A stretch of DNA of 60,645 bases from Clostridium magnum DSM 2767. Its GTDB lineage: Bacteria; Bacillota; Clostridia; Clostridiales; Clostridiaceae. A program made the translations under genes and the position numbers. Numbering within the stretch: the first letter of the stretch is position 1; every line of letters starts with the position of its first letter. The notes under the pieces are model-generated. The model did no database searches and was not told the DNA's origin. It saw nothing but the letters and a program-made list of their open reading frames with translations. Shown one piece after another: positions 51,842 to 60,645 of this stretch. The stretch is taken from positions 1 to 60,645 of the forward strand of contig NZ_LWAE01000017.1 of assembly GCF_001623875.1 (NCBI RefSeq), read 5' to 3'.

Positions 51842-52717
51842 TTGAATAGTAAGGCAAGCTGTCCTTTATCAGCTCATAAGGAATTGTCAGCATTAAGTAT
51901 AGTTAATGAAGCTATCCGAAGCATCAGAGCCGGAGAAAATCGGAAGATAAATGCTATATGGCTGGAGGCTACAGGATGTTCTGGCAATATCATTTCTCTT
52001 CTAAATGCAACAGATCCTGATGTGATTTTTTTTCTGAGGGAAATGGTAAATCTAACTTATAACAACAGCATAATGGCAGAAGAAGGAGAAAGCGCCTTTG
52101 AAGAGTTTTTAAGGACCTTGAAAACTGAATTTATTTTGCTGGTTGATGGAGCTGTTGCATTAAAAAAGAACGGAAATTATAATATTGTAGCTAAATATAA
52201 AGGCCAGGACATAACTGCTTTGGATGCAGTTAAAATGGCAGGAGAGAAGGCTAAATATGTTTTGGCAGTAGGAACTTGCGCATCTAGCGGGGGAATTTCA
52301 GCTGCAAGACCAAATCCTTCAGAATGCGTTAGTTTAAGTAATGTACTAAAAAGAGAAGTAATTAATCTTCCAGGCTGTCCTTGCAACCCAGCCTGGGTTA
52401 TAGGAACTTTAGCCCATATAATTACTAAGGGAAAACCGGAAGTTGACAATAGAAATAGGCCAATTTTATTCTACGGAGTTACAATTCATGACAGATGTCC
52501 TAGAAGGTCATTCTTTAATAATGGAATCTTTGCAAAAAAGCTTGGGGAAGAGACTTGCATGTTTAAATTAGGCTGCAGGGGACCAATTACCAGAACTGAC
52601 TGCCCAACGAGAAAGTGGAATGGTCGTGTTAACTGGCCTATTGGAGACAATACACCCTGCATAGGCTGTGCTAATTTTGCTTTTCCAGACGGTATGGAAC
52701 CTTTTGTGAGATATTAA
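51842..52717 (+). CDS. [NiFe] hydrogenase small subunit
   Basis: A 291-residue electron-transfer subunit. Iron-sulfur Cys residues are at ATGCSGNII, GTCASSGGI, LPGCPCNPAW, IHDRCPRRSF, KLGCRGPITRTDCPTRKWN and NTPCIGCANF, giving the usual clusters. There is no twin-arginine signal and no C-terminal membrane anchor, so it is probably cytoplasmic. TTG 51842 follows GGAGGTAATAAG. It is 34 nt upstream of the large subunit. Confidence 0.92.
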   Translation: MNSKASCPLSAHKELSALSIVNEAIRSIRAGENRKINAIWLEATGCSGNIISLLNATDPDVIFFLREMVNLTYNNSIMAEEGESAFEEFLRTLKTEFILLVDGAVALKKNGNYNIVAKYKGQDITALDAVKMAGEKAKYVLAVGTCASSGGISAARPNPSECVSLSNVLKREVINLPGCPCNPAWVIGTLAHIITKGKPEVDNRNRPILFYGVTIHDRCPRRSFFNNGIFAKKLGEETCMFKLGCRGPITRTDCPTRKWNGRVNWPIGDNTPCIGCANFAFPDGMEPFVRY

Positions 52718-52751
52718 AAGGCCAACTTTGAATTGAGGTGAAGGTGAATAT

Positions 52752-54164
52752 ATGAGTAGAACAATAAAAGTAAATCCATTAACCCGTATAAGCGGTTTTA
52801 TGGAGATAGAAGTGAAACTCCAAAATAATAAAGTAGTTGATGCTAAAAGCAGCGGACTGTTATTTAGAGGCTTTGAAAAGATGCTTCTAGGAAGGTCGCC
52901 TTTTGATGCTATCTATTTTACTGAGAGAATATGCGGAATTTGTTCCACAGCCCACTCAGTTACATCAACTCTTGCACTTGAAGATGCGCTCAAAGTACAT
53001 CCAAATGAAAATGACAAAATGCTGAGAGATATTATTCATGGGTGGGAGTTTATTCAAAATCATATAAGACATTTCTATCTTTATACTTTGCCGGATTTTG
53101 TAGTTACTCCAGATATTCAGCCGGTGTCATCAGCGGGAGGATATGATTTAAGGCTTCCGGAAGCTCTAAACAAGAAAATATCAGAGGATTATTTGGAGGC
53201 AATAAAGTTCAGCAGATTAGCTCATCAAGGTTTGGCAGTGCTTGGAGGGAAGGCTCCACATAATCATGGAATTTTCGTTGGAGGGGTAACAGAAAGTTTA
53301 GATGCTTCTAATCTCATTAATTTAAAGTATTTAGTTTCCGAAATAAAAGCTTTTATAAATAACAGGATGCTGGAAGATGTCAACATTATTGCAGAGTACT
53401 ATAAGGACTATTTTAAGATGGGTCAGGGATATGGGAATCTGATGACTTATGGAGTATTTGACACCTATAAGGATAAGGAAGTAAGCTACGTAAAGCCAGC
53501 AGTTTTGATTAATGGCAATGTGAAACCCTTTGATCAAATGAAGATAACAGAAAATATATATAACTCCTGGTACAAGGGCGAAACAGTTCAAAGTAATCCA
53601 TTTGGTGGCTTTACAGAAGATGATATGGACAAAGCTCAGGCTTACAGCTTTGTTAAAGCACCTCGCTATGAAGGTAATGCCATGGAAGTAGGACCTCTTG
53701 CCAGAATGATTCTAAGCGGTAACTATCCAAACAAGATATCCATGATGGACAGGACGATTGCAAGAGTTTTAGAGGCTAAAAAGGTGATAGATATAATTGA
53801 AGGACTGCTTGAAAGAGCCAGCTTTGAACCAGTAGGACAAAGACAATATGAGATTCCAGACAATTCAATAGGCAGTGGGCTTATGGATACTACAAGGGGC
53901 TCTTTGGCTCATTGGGTTTCTATTGAAAATAAGGTAATAAATCATTACAACATTATTACGCCAAGTGGCTGGAACTGCTCTCCAACAGATTCAAAGGGAG
54001 TAAGGGGAGTAATAGAACAGGCACTTATAGGTACTGACATTCAAAATCCAGAGCAGCCTGTTGAAATAGGAAGAATTGTAAGATCTTATGACCCATGCAT
54101 ATCATGCGCTACACATATTGTTAGTGATAGGTTTAAGCCGGTAGAAATAATAATATGTCAATAA
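52752..54164 (+). CDS. [NiFe] hydrogenase large subunit
   Basis: A 470-residue catalytic subunit. The nickel ligands are in ERICGICSTAHS (N-terminal pair) and DPCISCATH (C-terminal pair). It keeps a 15-residue extension after the last His, which a specific endopeptidase must remove after nickel insertion. N-terminal VNPLTRISGFMEIEV is typical. GAGGTGAAGGTG precedes the ATG. It overlaps the start of the protease fragment by 10 nt. Confidence 0.94.
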   Translation: MSRTIKVNPLTRISGFMEIEVKLQNNKVVDAKSSGLLFRGFEKMLLGRSPFDAIYFTERICGICSTAHSVTSTLALEDALKVHPNENDKMLRDIIHGWEFIQNHIRHFYLYTLPDFVVTPDIQPVSSAGGYDLRLPEALNKKISEDYLEAIKFSRLAHQGLAVLGGKAPHNHGIFVGGVTESLDASNLINLKYLVSEIKAFINNRMLEDVNIIAEYYKDYFKMGQGYGNLMTYGVFDTYKDKEVSYVKPAVLINGNVKPFDQMKITENIYNSWYKGETVQSNPFGGFTEDDMDKAQAYSFVKAPRYEGNAMEVGPLARMILSGNYPNKISMMDRTIARVLEAKKVIDIIEGLLERASFEPVGQRQYEIPDNSIGSGLMDTTRGSLAHWVSIENKVINHYNIITPSGWNCSPTDSKGVRGVIEQALIGTDIQNPEQPVEIGRIVRSYDPCISCATHIVSDRFKPVEIIICQ

Positions 54165-54280
54165 AAATAATAGCAATAGGAAACAGGCTCATGGGTGACG
54201 ATGGGGTGGCTATTCACGTAATTGAAAAACTAAGTAAAAACTTTGAGGAAGGTAGTATTGACGTAATATCACATTTCTAG
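54155..54280 (+). pseudogene. hybD: Truncated hydrogenase maturation protease
   Basis: SIKIIAIGNRLMGDDGVAIHVIEKL is the start of HyaD/HybD/HycI peptidases, with the nickel-ligand-like Asp. It stops after 41 codons; the family is ~150 residues. The rest has been lost at a junction near 54275, followed by unrelated sequence. The hydrogenase therefore has no processing enzyme encoded in this window. Confidence 0.8.
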
Positions 54281-54330
54281 GTAATAAATCATATTATAAT
54301 ATTGTAGCACTATTATAAAGAAGGGATAAT

Positions 54331-54522
54331 ATGTATAATACTTATAGGATGCCGTGTCCTTATTATACTGATTCAAGCTATAACCAAGACAACACGTATT
54401 ATGATTATTACACCTATGCGTGTCCTTACTTCGAAAGCATACCAATGTATGACGCGGATTTTTCGAGAGAGTTTTATAGACCGGTTCAATGCCTACAGAT
54501 TCTGAATTTGAAGAGGTGCTAA
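54331..54522 (+). CDS. Tyr-rich small protein, spore-coat-like, probably truncated
   Basis: MYNTYRMPCPYYTDSSYNQDN then YYDYYTYACPYFESIPMYDAD: Tyr/Pro/Cys-rich, as in small spore coat proteins. AAGAAGGGAT precedes the ATG. The last ~15 codons seem to be foreign because the transposase fragment starts inside the gene (54489), so the C-terminus is probably lost. Confidence 0.5.
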   Translation: MYNTYRMPCPYYTDSSYNQDNTYYDYYTYACPYFESIPMYDADFSREFYRPVQCLQILNLKRC

Positions 54523-54617
54523 ATTATAAAGTTATTTGCTATTGTTTAATGGATAATCATGTTCATTTAATGATTAAAACAGATATAGAACTGTTAGGAG
54601 AGTTTAGGGGAATATAA
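54489..54617 (+). pseudogene. REP-associated tyrosine transposase (RAYT, IS200-like) fragment
   Basis: The frame reads YKVICYCLMDNHVHLMIKTDIE, the HUH motif region (HVH) of Y1/RAYT transposases. N- and C-terminal parts, including the catalytic Tyr, are absent. It is embedded between the coat-like gene and an AT-rich gap. Confidence 0.7.
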
Positions 54618-54925
54618 TATTGAGGTATAATAAAGAGTACTGAATCTAGAGGTGAGTGCTTTTTATTATGTTTATATTGTAGTGACTCTTGAATACAATT
54701 CCAATAAAGAATAAAATAGTATTGTGGTAGATTATGTAGAAATATTAATCATGCCTATAGCTCACTCCTTTCTTCTTTGCTGGAAATTGTGATGTAAAAA
54801 ATCTTAATTTACCCTAAAAAGTTGGGGGAGCAAGTTATTTATATAAAAATCTTGAAAATAAAAGGGTTATGTCAGAAATCATATTGAAATTTTTGACAAT
54901 ATCATCTTTTGAGGAGAGGGTAGAA
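54618..54925. other. 308-bp gap, no gene
   Basis: It contains a terminator-like stem: AATAAAGAGTACT facing AGTGCTTTTTATT (54629-54668). The rest is AT-rich and would hold the promoter of the following pair. The frame from 54869 to 54925 lacks a ribosome-binding site and is not counted. Confidence 0.4.
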
Positions 54926-55168
54926 ATGAAAAATCGAATTAGAGAAATAGAGGAGCAAATTATCGAACTTAAATCTAGAATGCCGGCCCATTCACTACAA
55001 CCAAGGATGCTTCAGGAACTAGAAGATTTAGAAGCTGAGTTAGATGATTTAAAAGCAAAAGTCAATATTAAAATTCATAAATTCAATAATCACTCAGACC
55101 CTTCTCGTTTAAATCAACAGCACAATACTACATTAGAAAGAATGGAGCGATATGATGAACCTAAGTAA
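54926..55168 (+). CDS. Small coiled-coil protein, 80 aa
   Basis: MKNRIREIEEQIIELKSRMPAH, then a Leu/Glu heptad-like stretch (ELEDLEAELDDLKAKV) predicts a coiled coil. GAGGAGAGGG precedes ATG 54926. It overlaps the channel gene by 14-17 nt, so the two are coupled. No known function. Confidence 0.65.
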   Translation: MKNRIREIEEQIIELKSRMPAHSLQPRMLQELEDLEAELDDLKAKVNIKIHKFNNHSDPSRLNQQHNTTLERMERYDEPK

Positions 55169-55973
55169 TTTAAATCTTCAAAGTTTAAATCAATTGATAA
55201 TTACTTTTGCTAGCAGAATTTTGATTTCAATAACAATCCTTGTCGTAGGATTAAATGTTATTAAGAGAGTCATAAAATTGATACAAATCACATTTGAAAG
55301 GATTAATTTAGACAAGTCCTTGAAATCATTTCTATTATCTATAATAAAAGTATGTTTTCAGATATTGCTGATAATAACTATAGCATCAATGTTAGGGGCT
55401 GAGATGACATCTTTTGTAGCTATTATAGGCTCCGCAGGGTTAGCTATAGGTCTAGCACTGCAAGGCAGCTTGTCAAATTTTGCAGGTGGAGTTCTTATTT
55501 TAGTACTAAAACCATTTAAGGCTGGAGATTATATTGAAGCAGCTGGCTATTCAGGGACAGTAGAGGAAATTCAAGTATTTTATACTATATTAAATACTCC
55601 AGACAATAAGAAAGTAATAATACCTAATTCTAATTTATCAAATAGCGGTACTATAAATTATTCTGCGAATCCGACTAGAAGAGTAGATTTTATTTTCGGA
55701 GTTGGATATGAAGATGATATTTTTAAAGTAAAAGAAACTTTGCAGAAGATTGCCAATGAGCATCCTTTAATTTTCAAGGATCCAGAACCACAAATAGTTT
55801 TAGGAAAGCATGATGCAAGTTCAATAAATTTTTTCTTTAGAGTTTGGGTAAAAACTGAAGATTATTGGAAAGTTCATTTTGATATAATGGAAATAGTTAA
55901 AATTGAATTTGACAGAGAAGGAATTAACATTCCTTATCCTCAAATGGACGTACATATACATAAAGAAGATTAA
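55155..55973 (+). CDS. mscS: Small-conductance mechanosensitive channel (MscS)
   Basis: About 272 residues. Membrane helices near residues 15-35 and 60-80, then the pore helix with the MscS Gly/Ala pattern (GSAGLAIGLALQGSLSNFAGGVLILVLKPF), and the beta domain (GDYIEAAGYSGTVEEIQVFYTIL, NTPDNKKVIIPNSNLSNSGTINYS). It releases solutes upon osmotic downshift. Two ATG codons, 55152 and 55155; the second has better spacing to GGAG. Confidence 0.93.
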   Translation: MNLSNLNLQSLNQLIITFASRILISITILVVGLNVIKRVIKLIQITFERINLDKSLKSFLLSIIKVCFQILLIITIASMLGAEMTSFVAIIGSAGLAIGLALQGSLSNFAGGVLILVLKPFKAGDYIEAAGYSGTVEEIQVFYTILNTPDNKKVIIPNSNLSNSGTINYSANPTRRVDFIFGVGYEDDIFKVKETLQKIANEHPLIFKDPEPQIVLGKHDASSINFFFRVWVKTEDYWKVHFDIMEIVKIEFDREGINIPYPQMDVHIHKED

Positions 55974-56040
55974 AGAGACTGATGTTTATGATAGTAAGAT
56001 TTGTGATTTCTTTACTATTCTTACAAGCAAATGGTTCTTT

Positions 56041-56075
56041 CCCCTTATACTATTATGAATTAGTAGTATAAGGGG
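56041..56075. terminator. Strong bidirectional terminator
   Basis: A 12-bp perfect stem, CCCCTTATACTA with TAGTATAAGGGG, over an 11-nt loop, followed by ACTTTTAATGCTCTTTTTTT. It lies between the convergent channel and MocR genes. Confidence 0.8.
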
Positions 56076-56205
56076 ACTTTTAATGCTCTTTTTTTCAAAA
56101 TAACCTAACAATAGGCATCACACCAATTTTAGTTATCTTACATTTTTGTGCTATATATTGAGCCGTAGCATTACCCATTGATAAAAGTCTTTTTTTATAT
56201 ACTTA

Positions 56206-57612
56206 CTAAATACACCATGCCTTTTTCAATATCCCAATACCTTCTTCAATCTGCATTTCGGTTAAACTGCCAAAACCCAGTAAAATCATAGGAAATTCAT
56301 TGGATACACCTTCAGCATAATAAATTGAGGTTGGATAGACCTTTATTTTCATCTTACCAGCAGATTGAATTAATTCTTCTTCTGTCATTCCGTTTTTAAT
56401 TTTCAACAAAACATGCAGTCCAGATTTTTCACCAATGATTTCAACTTTTTCTTTCATGTGCTTATCAATTGAGGAAAGTAGTATTGATTGTTTCTTACGA
56501 TATAATTTTCTCATCTTACTTATGTGTCTTAACAAGTGACCGTCCTTCATAAATCTATATAGTGTATTCTGATGAAGCCTAGATACAGTGTGCTCATATA
56601 TTTTAAAATGTTTTTGATATTTCCCCACCAATTTTGAGGGTAAAACTAAATAACTGACTCTAATTGAAGGAATTAAAGATTTTGAAAATGTGCCCACATA
56701 AATAACATTTTCATTGCTATCTAATCCTTGCAAAGAAGGAATTGGCTTTCCCTTATATCTAAATTCACTATCATAATCATCTTCGATTATATAGCCATCT
56801 TTTTCTTCACACCATTTCAATAACTCTAATCTTCGAGAAACTGGCATAATCATTCCATAAGGAAATTGGTGAGAAGGTGTAACATAGACAACTCTAGCAG
56901 GACTTTTTCTTAAATCTTCTATACAAATACCATCTTCATCTATTGGAATAGGGTAGACATCTACTCCTTGGTCTTCAAGAACATTTCTTACGCTATTGTA
57001 GCCAGGGTTTTCAATTGCATATGTATACTCTTTACCTAACAGCATAGACAATAATATCATCAGATATTGAATACCTGCTCCAATAATAATTTGTTCTGGA
57101 ACACATCTAACACTTCTTGATTGGAAAAGATATTTAGATATCTCTTTACGTAAACATTCCTCTCCTTGAGGGTTACCTATTAATAAGAGGTCGCTTTGGT
57201 CTGAATACAAAGATTGTACTGCCAATTTCTTCCATAGGGGGTGTGGAAAATTATTCGTATCCACAGAGCCTGAACGAAAATCAATTAGGTATTCAAGGGT
57301 ATTCTTCAATTTTATATTTTCATTAGGGTTACCCATAAGTGGTAGACTACATAACAAGTTATCTTCTAGTTTTTTTACAAATATACCTTTGCGAGGTTTA
57401 CTTTCTACATATCCTTCTGCACATAATTGTTCGTAAGCAGTTTGAATAGTGTTTTGGCTAATCCCTAGATGACTTGCTAATTTTCTTTTTGATGGTAATT
57501 TTGTTTCTGGTTCAAAGGTCCCAATTTGTATTTCTTTTTTGATATATTCATATAATTGAACATAGAGTGAGATGTTTTTTGAGTAATCCAAAATAGGCGT
57601 AATTTCCATCAT
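56206..57612 (-). CDS. MocR/PdxR-type regulator (GntR HTH plus aminotransferase fold)
   Basis: About 468 residues. A GntR winged helix (TKLPSKRKLASHLGISQNTIQTAYEQLCAEGYV) is joined to a class-I aminotransferase-like domain containing YVTPSHQFPYGMIMP, DDYDSEFRYKG and the PLP-lysine motif YVGTFSKSLIPSIRVSYLV. MocR proteins sense PLP or an amino compound. ATG 57612 is taken because AGGAGAT lies in front. It faces the CGGC gene; two direct repeats between them are likely operators. Confidence 0.92.
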   Translation of the reverse strand: MMEITPILDYSKNISLYVQLYEYIKKEIQIGTFEPETKLPSKRKLASHLGISQNTIQTAYEQLCAEGYVESKPRKGIFVKKLEDNLLCSLPLMGNPNENIKLKNTLEYLIDFRSGSVDTNNFPHPLWKKLAVQSLYSDQSDLLLIGNPQGEECLRKEISKYLFQSRSVRCVPEQIIIGAGIQYLMILLSMLLGKEYTYAIENPGYNSVRNVLEDQGVDVYPIPIDEDGICIEDLRKSPARVVYVTPSHQFPYGMIMPVSRRLELLKWCEEKDGYIIEDDYDSEFRYKGKPIPSLQGLDSNENVIYVGTFSKSLIPSIRVSYLVLPSKLVGKYQKHFKIYEHTVSRLHQNTLYRFMKDGHLLRHISKMRKLYRKKQSILLSSIDKHMKEKVEIIGEKSGLHVLLKIKNGMTEEELIQSAGKMKIKVYPTSIYYAEGVSNEFPMILLGFGSLTEMQIEEGIGILKKAWCI

Positions 57613-57627
57613 TTTTATATCTCCTAT

Positions 57628-57660
57628 AACTGATACCATAAAATATGTTAAAACTGATAC
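57628..57660. promoter_or_regulatory. Direct-repeat operator of the MocR-type regulator
   Basis: AACTGATAC occurs at 57628-57636 and again at 57652-57660, 24 bp apart (about two helix turns), within the 101-bp divergent gap. MocR regulators commonly bind direct repeats of such spacing. Confidence 0.55.
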
Positions 57661-57713
57661 TTTTAATTGTACCAGACTGAAATTATAATTAAAAGAAAAA
57701 AGGGGGAATTAGT

Positions 57714-58136
57714 ATGAATACTAAATATGTTGTTATCATTCAATGCGATATTGCACAAAGAAGGTGCAGTGGATTTGCATGTACAAATGCTTTTTATAAC
57801 AAAGAAGAGATTTTTAAAGATTATGAGGATACTACAAGATATATTTCTTTTACTTGTGGCGGTTGCAGTGGAAAAGGAGTTGCTGTAAAATTAGAACAAT
57901 TATCTAAGAAATTAAGTAAAAAAACTGATATTAGTAAAGATGAAGTTGTAGTTCACTTATCATCTTGTATGGTAAATGAGAGTTATCATTCTGATAGATG
58001 TCCACATGCAGACTATATTAAGAGTATTGTTACAAAGAAAGGTTATAAAAATATAGTAGAGGGATCTTTTATAAGTGCTAATGCAGCAAGAAAAAGGAAA
58101 GAAGGTATATACAACTGTTATGATCAAGAACAGTAA
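57714..58136 (+). CDS. CGGC-domain protein
   Basis: A 140-residue protein with many cysteines: IIQCDIAQRRCSGFACTNAF, the eponymous FTCGGCSGKG, VHLSSCMVNESYHSDRCPHADYI. CGGC proteins are thought to bind a metal or act in redox; function unproven. AGGGGGAATTAGT gives the start. The divergent MocR gene probably controls it. Confidence 0.88.
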   Translation: MNTKYVVIIQCDIAQRRCSGFACTNAFYNKEEIFKDYEDTTRYISFTCGGCSGKGVAVKLEQLSKKLSKKTDISKDEVVVHLSSCMVNESYHSDRCPHADYIKSIVTKKGYKNIVEGSFISANAARKRKEGIYNCYDQEQ

Positions 58137-58170
58137 TTTGAAGTAAGGTTTTGGAGGTATTTCACAATTA

Positions 58171-58200
58171 TTGAAAAACATTTGAAATTTTACGTATAAT
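58171..58200 (+). promoter_or_regulatory. Promoter of the RACo-like gene
   Basis: TTGAAA (58171-58176), 18-bp spacer, TATAAT (58195-58200), 31 bp before the ATG. Confidence 0.65.
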
Positions 58201-58230
58201 AATGAACAAAATCTAAGGAGAGGAATAATA

Positions 58231-59412
58231 ATGAAGCCAATATGTAGAAAAGAATACCTTGAATTGAAACCACCGGAGGTTGGGGATACAGTGGCTGATA
58301 AGGATAGAATTGTGAAGGCATTAAAGCCTAAATACGGCAATGTATATATTTCTATTTCTACATTAAAATCTTATTACAAGCTGTTAAGAAATTTTGACTG
58401 GAAACTAACTGTCACAATAGTTCAAAATGTTTATTGCTCAGAAATTATTATAATAGAAACTGGAAATACTACAGATAAGCATTTTGCCTATGCGGCGGAT
58501 CTTGGAAGCACAACTGTTGTTATGCAATTAGTTGATCTAAACTCTGGAAATGTACTATGTGAAGAAAGCATATTAAATCATCAAGCCACCTATGGTGCAG
58601 ATATACTCAGCAGAATCTTTTATGTGAAGGATAATGAAGATCATTTAAAGGAAATCCAGCAAGCTACTCTGAATAACTTTAGAGAACTTATGGACAAGAT
58701 TCATTCCTTGACAGGAATTTCCCCATCAGAATGAGGAGCTTTAATTATTGGGGGAAATACAACAATGATCCATTTCCTATTTGGTATTGATCCATGGTTT
58801 ATATTCTATACACCATATACTCCTTCTTTTAACCGATGCGACTTTATTTCAGGGAGAGATATTGGACTGCCTTTTAGCGGATTGGTTTATTGCTTTCCTT
58901 CTGTAGCTAATTATCTTGGTGGTGATATCATCAGCGGATTGTTAACTGCTCAGATTCATAAAGGAAGTGAATTGTCTTTGTACATGGATATTGGGACAAA
59001 TGGTGAAATGGTTTTGGGGAATAATGAATTTATGATTAGGGTGGCAGGAGAAGCAGGAACAGCTCTTGAAGGCGGTATAAGCAAACAAGGGATGAGAGCT
59101 AGTAGGGGAGCTGTGGATTCAGTTAGAATCGTTAACAATGAGATGATCATTACCACTATACAGAATGCAAAACCAATAGGTATATGTGGTTCAGGAATTG
59201 TTGATCTTCTGGCTGAGATGCTTCTTGAAGGTTGGATTGATTACTCAGATAGATTTGTTCCTGGTAGATCAGAGCGTATCGTTTTGAGAGAAGGAGAATA
59301 TGTAGTAATATATGCATGGGAAAATGAGTCCGGTTCCAGTGAAGAACTTTTATTCAGCCAAACAGATATTTTAAGTTTCATGGATACAAAAGCTGCAGCA
59401 AACACCAAATAG
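58231..59412 (+). pseudogene. RACo-like corrinoid-protein activator (ASKHA ATPase), interrupted
   Basis: It reads as one frame except for a TGA at 58732: EYLELKPP...AADLGSTTVVMQLVDLNSG (phosphate 1), then TGA, then ALIIGGNTTMIHFLFGIDPW, DIGTNGEMVLGN (phosphate 2) and GICGSGIVDLLAEML (adenosine). It stops at AAANTK* (59412), shorter than the ~500-640-residue family, so the end is lost too. There is no N-terminal 2Fe-2S domain. The family reactivates corrinoid methyltransferases; none is nearby. AAGGAGAGG precedes the ATG. Its first 113 codons are duplicated at 13164. Confidence 0.85.
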
Positions 59413-59524
59413 GTGGCTTTTTCACGGTATCTCTCAATATAGAATTTTAGTCATTTTTCATAGAATCATTATCATAACATGAATAAAAATATACAGAGTT
59501 TACATATTTACCACATGGATAATA

Positions 59525-60645
59525 TTATCCCATTTCTTGCGGTGAAACTATTTCGTTTTTGAGAACATTCTCCGCTGTATACGGGAAGTTAGGAGATATT
59601 TGATTGTTTCTGTAAAGCAGGAAAAGAGGGACTAAAGGGAGGTGGCTGGCGTCAACCCAGGTAAATCCGTTTTCAGGGGTTACACCTGATGGACGTGGCG
59701 CACCAAAGCTTATAACAAGATTTACATAGCCCATTTTATCAATTATGGTCTGATAATCTGAGATTGTATAGAGTGCTATAAGACCTATTGGTGTTATAAA
59801 ACTCATACTCCAATATCGCATGTCTTCATCGCCTGCGATTCCGAGACTACATTATTATTATTATATGTTTTAGTTCGAAGAGTGTGTTTTTATATGGATT
59901 CTATGTTCTATGGGGAGCATAGAACTTTAGGTATAAGAAAATTTAAACTTAGGGAAGATGTGATGTTACCTTGGATACAAGAAAAAACAGCACTAGCTTT
60001 TAGTGCTGTTTCTATAGCAAACTATATTTTACTCAGTATTGGTTGTTTATACTATCCTCTTATTGTTTTTCTTTTTTCTAAATAAGATTGCGCGACTCCA
60101 GATAGTATCAAAGATAGCTGGGGCAACATTTGTCTCTGGGTTTGCATAAATCCTGAAACCTACATAAGCGTCCTCATTGTTATCAACACCGTATGCTGAT
60201 CCTTTGGGTTGTCTGTACTATAAGGTATTATAACTTCATTGCCTTCTTCAGCTTTTCTTGCCATCTTTACTGTGTAATAATATTTCGAGTTTTTATAATC
60301 TTTAGGAAAATACTCGGTGGCAGGGTACTTTAACTCATCTGTAATATTGGCTCCTACAACGCCGTTCCAGTATTCTTCGCCGTAAAACTAATGTTGAAAA
60401 ATGTTGCGAAGTCCGTTTGTGCGTGGTCAACACCATATAGTATCACAAAATCCTCATCAGTTTCTAATTGGAAATTGTCTGTCCTTATATAGAGGCCATC
60501 CCTGTTATCATAATACACAGGAACATCCTGTAATATTCCCTCATAACCATCAAGTATCCAGAGTTTTGAATCCAGATCCACAGGTTCATATTCTTCATTT
60601 TCATATTTCTTAATTATCTCATTTCGCAGGTAATCATTTCATTTC
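59525..60645 (-). pseudogene. Decayed unidentified gene, running off the window
   Basis: Several minus-strand frames form one broken protein. Beginning at the window end: DSKLWILDGYEGILQDVP and YIRTDNFQLETDEDFVILYG; then, after a frameshift near 60380, ITDELKYPATEYFPKDYKN; after another near 60200, AYGVDNNEDAYVGFRIYANP; after an interruption (59850-60085), GDEDMRYWSMSFITPIGL to NEIVSPQEMG (stop at 59525). I do not recognise the family. Beta-rich, possibly a secreted or surface protein. Confidence 0.55.
59985..60011 (-). terminator. Hairpin inside the decayed gene
   Basis: AAACAGCACTA and TAGTGCTGTTT make an 11-bp stem with a 5-nt loop; on the minus strand TTTTTTC follows. It lies in the insert that splits the decayed gene and may be the end of a small inserted element. 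Confidence 0.5.

Noticed and set aside
59882..60085. Plus-strand 67-codon ORF with hydrophobic end
   Set aside because: It lacks a ribosome-binding site, runs over the 59985 hairpin and opposes a recognisable minus-strand gene remnant.
1..60645. CRISPR array, tRNA or rRNA genes
   Set aside because: No regularly spaced identical repeats and no cloverleaf or rRNA-like sequence were noticed in reading either strand.

Overview
The window is low-G+C Firmicutes DNA of Clostridium type: AT-rich, strong GGAGG ribosome-binding sites, TTG and GTG starts, a SpoIIID paralogue, clostridial Bce-type and MocR-type regulators and a ferredoxin-activator (RACo-like) gene. I cannot name the species. It is a mosaic of one tidy sugar-catabolism island, several decayed mobile elements and many gene remnants.

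Layout. (1) 1-11400: early region of a prophage, cut off at both sides: Xre repressor, Rad50-like ATPase, RecT, metallo-hydrolase, small Cys proteins, a SpoIIID-like regulator, ribbon-helix-helix protein, DnaD-like and DnaC-like replication proteins, HNH nuclease and a C5 DNA methylase. No integrase or structural genes are present. (2) 11400-15600: scar zone with a secreted chagasin-type protease inhibitor, a DJ-1/cyclase deletion remnant, a truncated RACo-like gene joined to a dead Tn3 transposase, and a broken tyrosine recombinase. (3) 15600-20500: MglB-like sugar-binding protein with a frameshifted signal peptide, TauE exporter, ROK glucokinase and a chemoreceptor. (4) 20700-31900: sugar island with two Gfo/Idh/MocA dehydrogenases, two TIM-barrel isomerase/epimerase-like proteins, a complete ribose-type ABC importer, a quinol-monooxygenase-like protein and an unusual regulator. 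That regulator fuses a LacI repressor to a second domain homologous to the importer's own binding protein. Three promoters carry the same 17-bp element just after the -10 box, so the island looks like one regulon. (5) 31900-40500: sigma factor fragment, IS4/IS231-like element, VanZ, a BceRSAB peptide-antibiotic resistance module with a matching operator, and an Xre/membrane-protein pair. (6) 41000-47750: an IS607-type element whose tnpB is split by a group II intron, whose own reverse-transcriptase gene is split by a second group II intron (a twintron). (7) 47700-60645: Y-family polymerase, small acetyltransferase genes, a [NiFe] hydrogenase pair with a truncated maturation protease, a mechanosensitive channel, a MocR regulator facing a CGGC-domain gene, the second RACo-like copy (also broken), and a decayed gene running off the end.

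The most interesting items are the nested introns in tnpB, where TnpB should need two ordered splicing events, and the LacI/binding-protein fusion with its shared operator. Function calls rest on motif recognition by eye. No database search was possible, and single-base frameshifts in A-runs (15633, 33197) could be sequencing errors.
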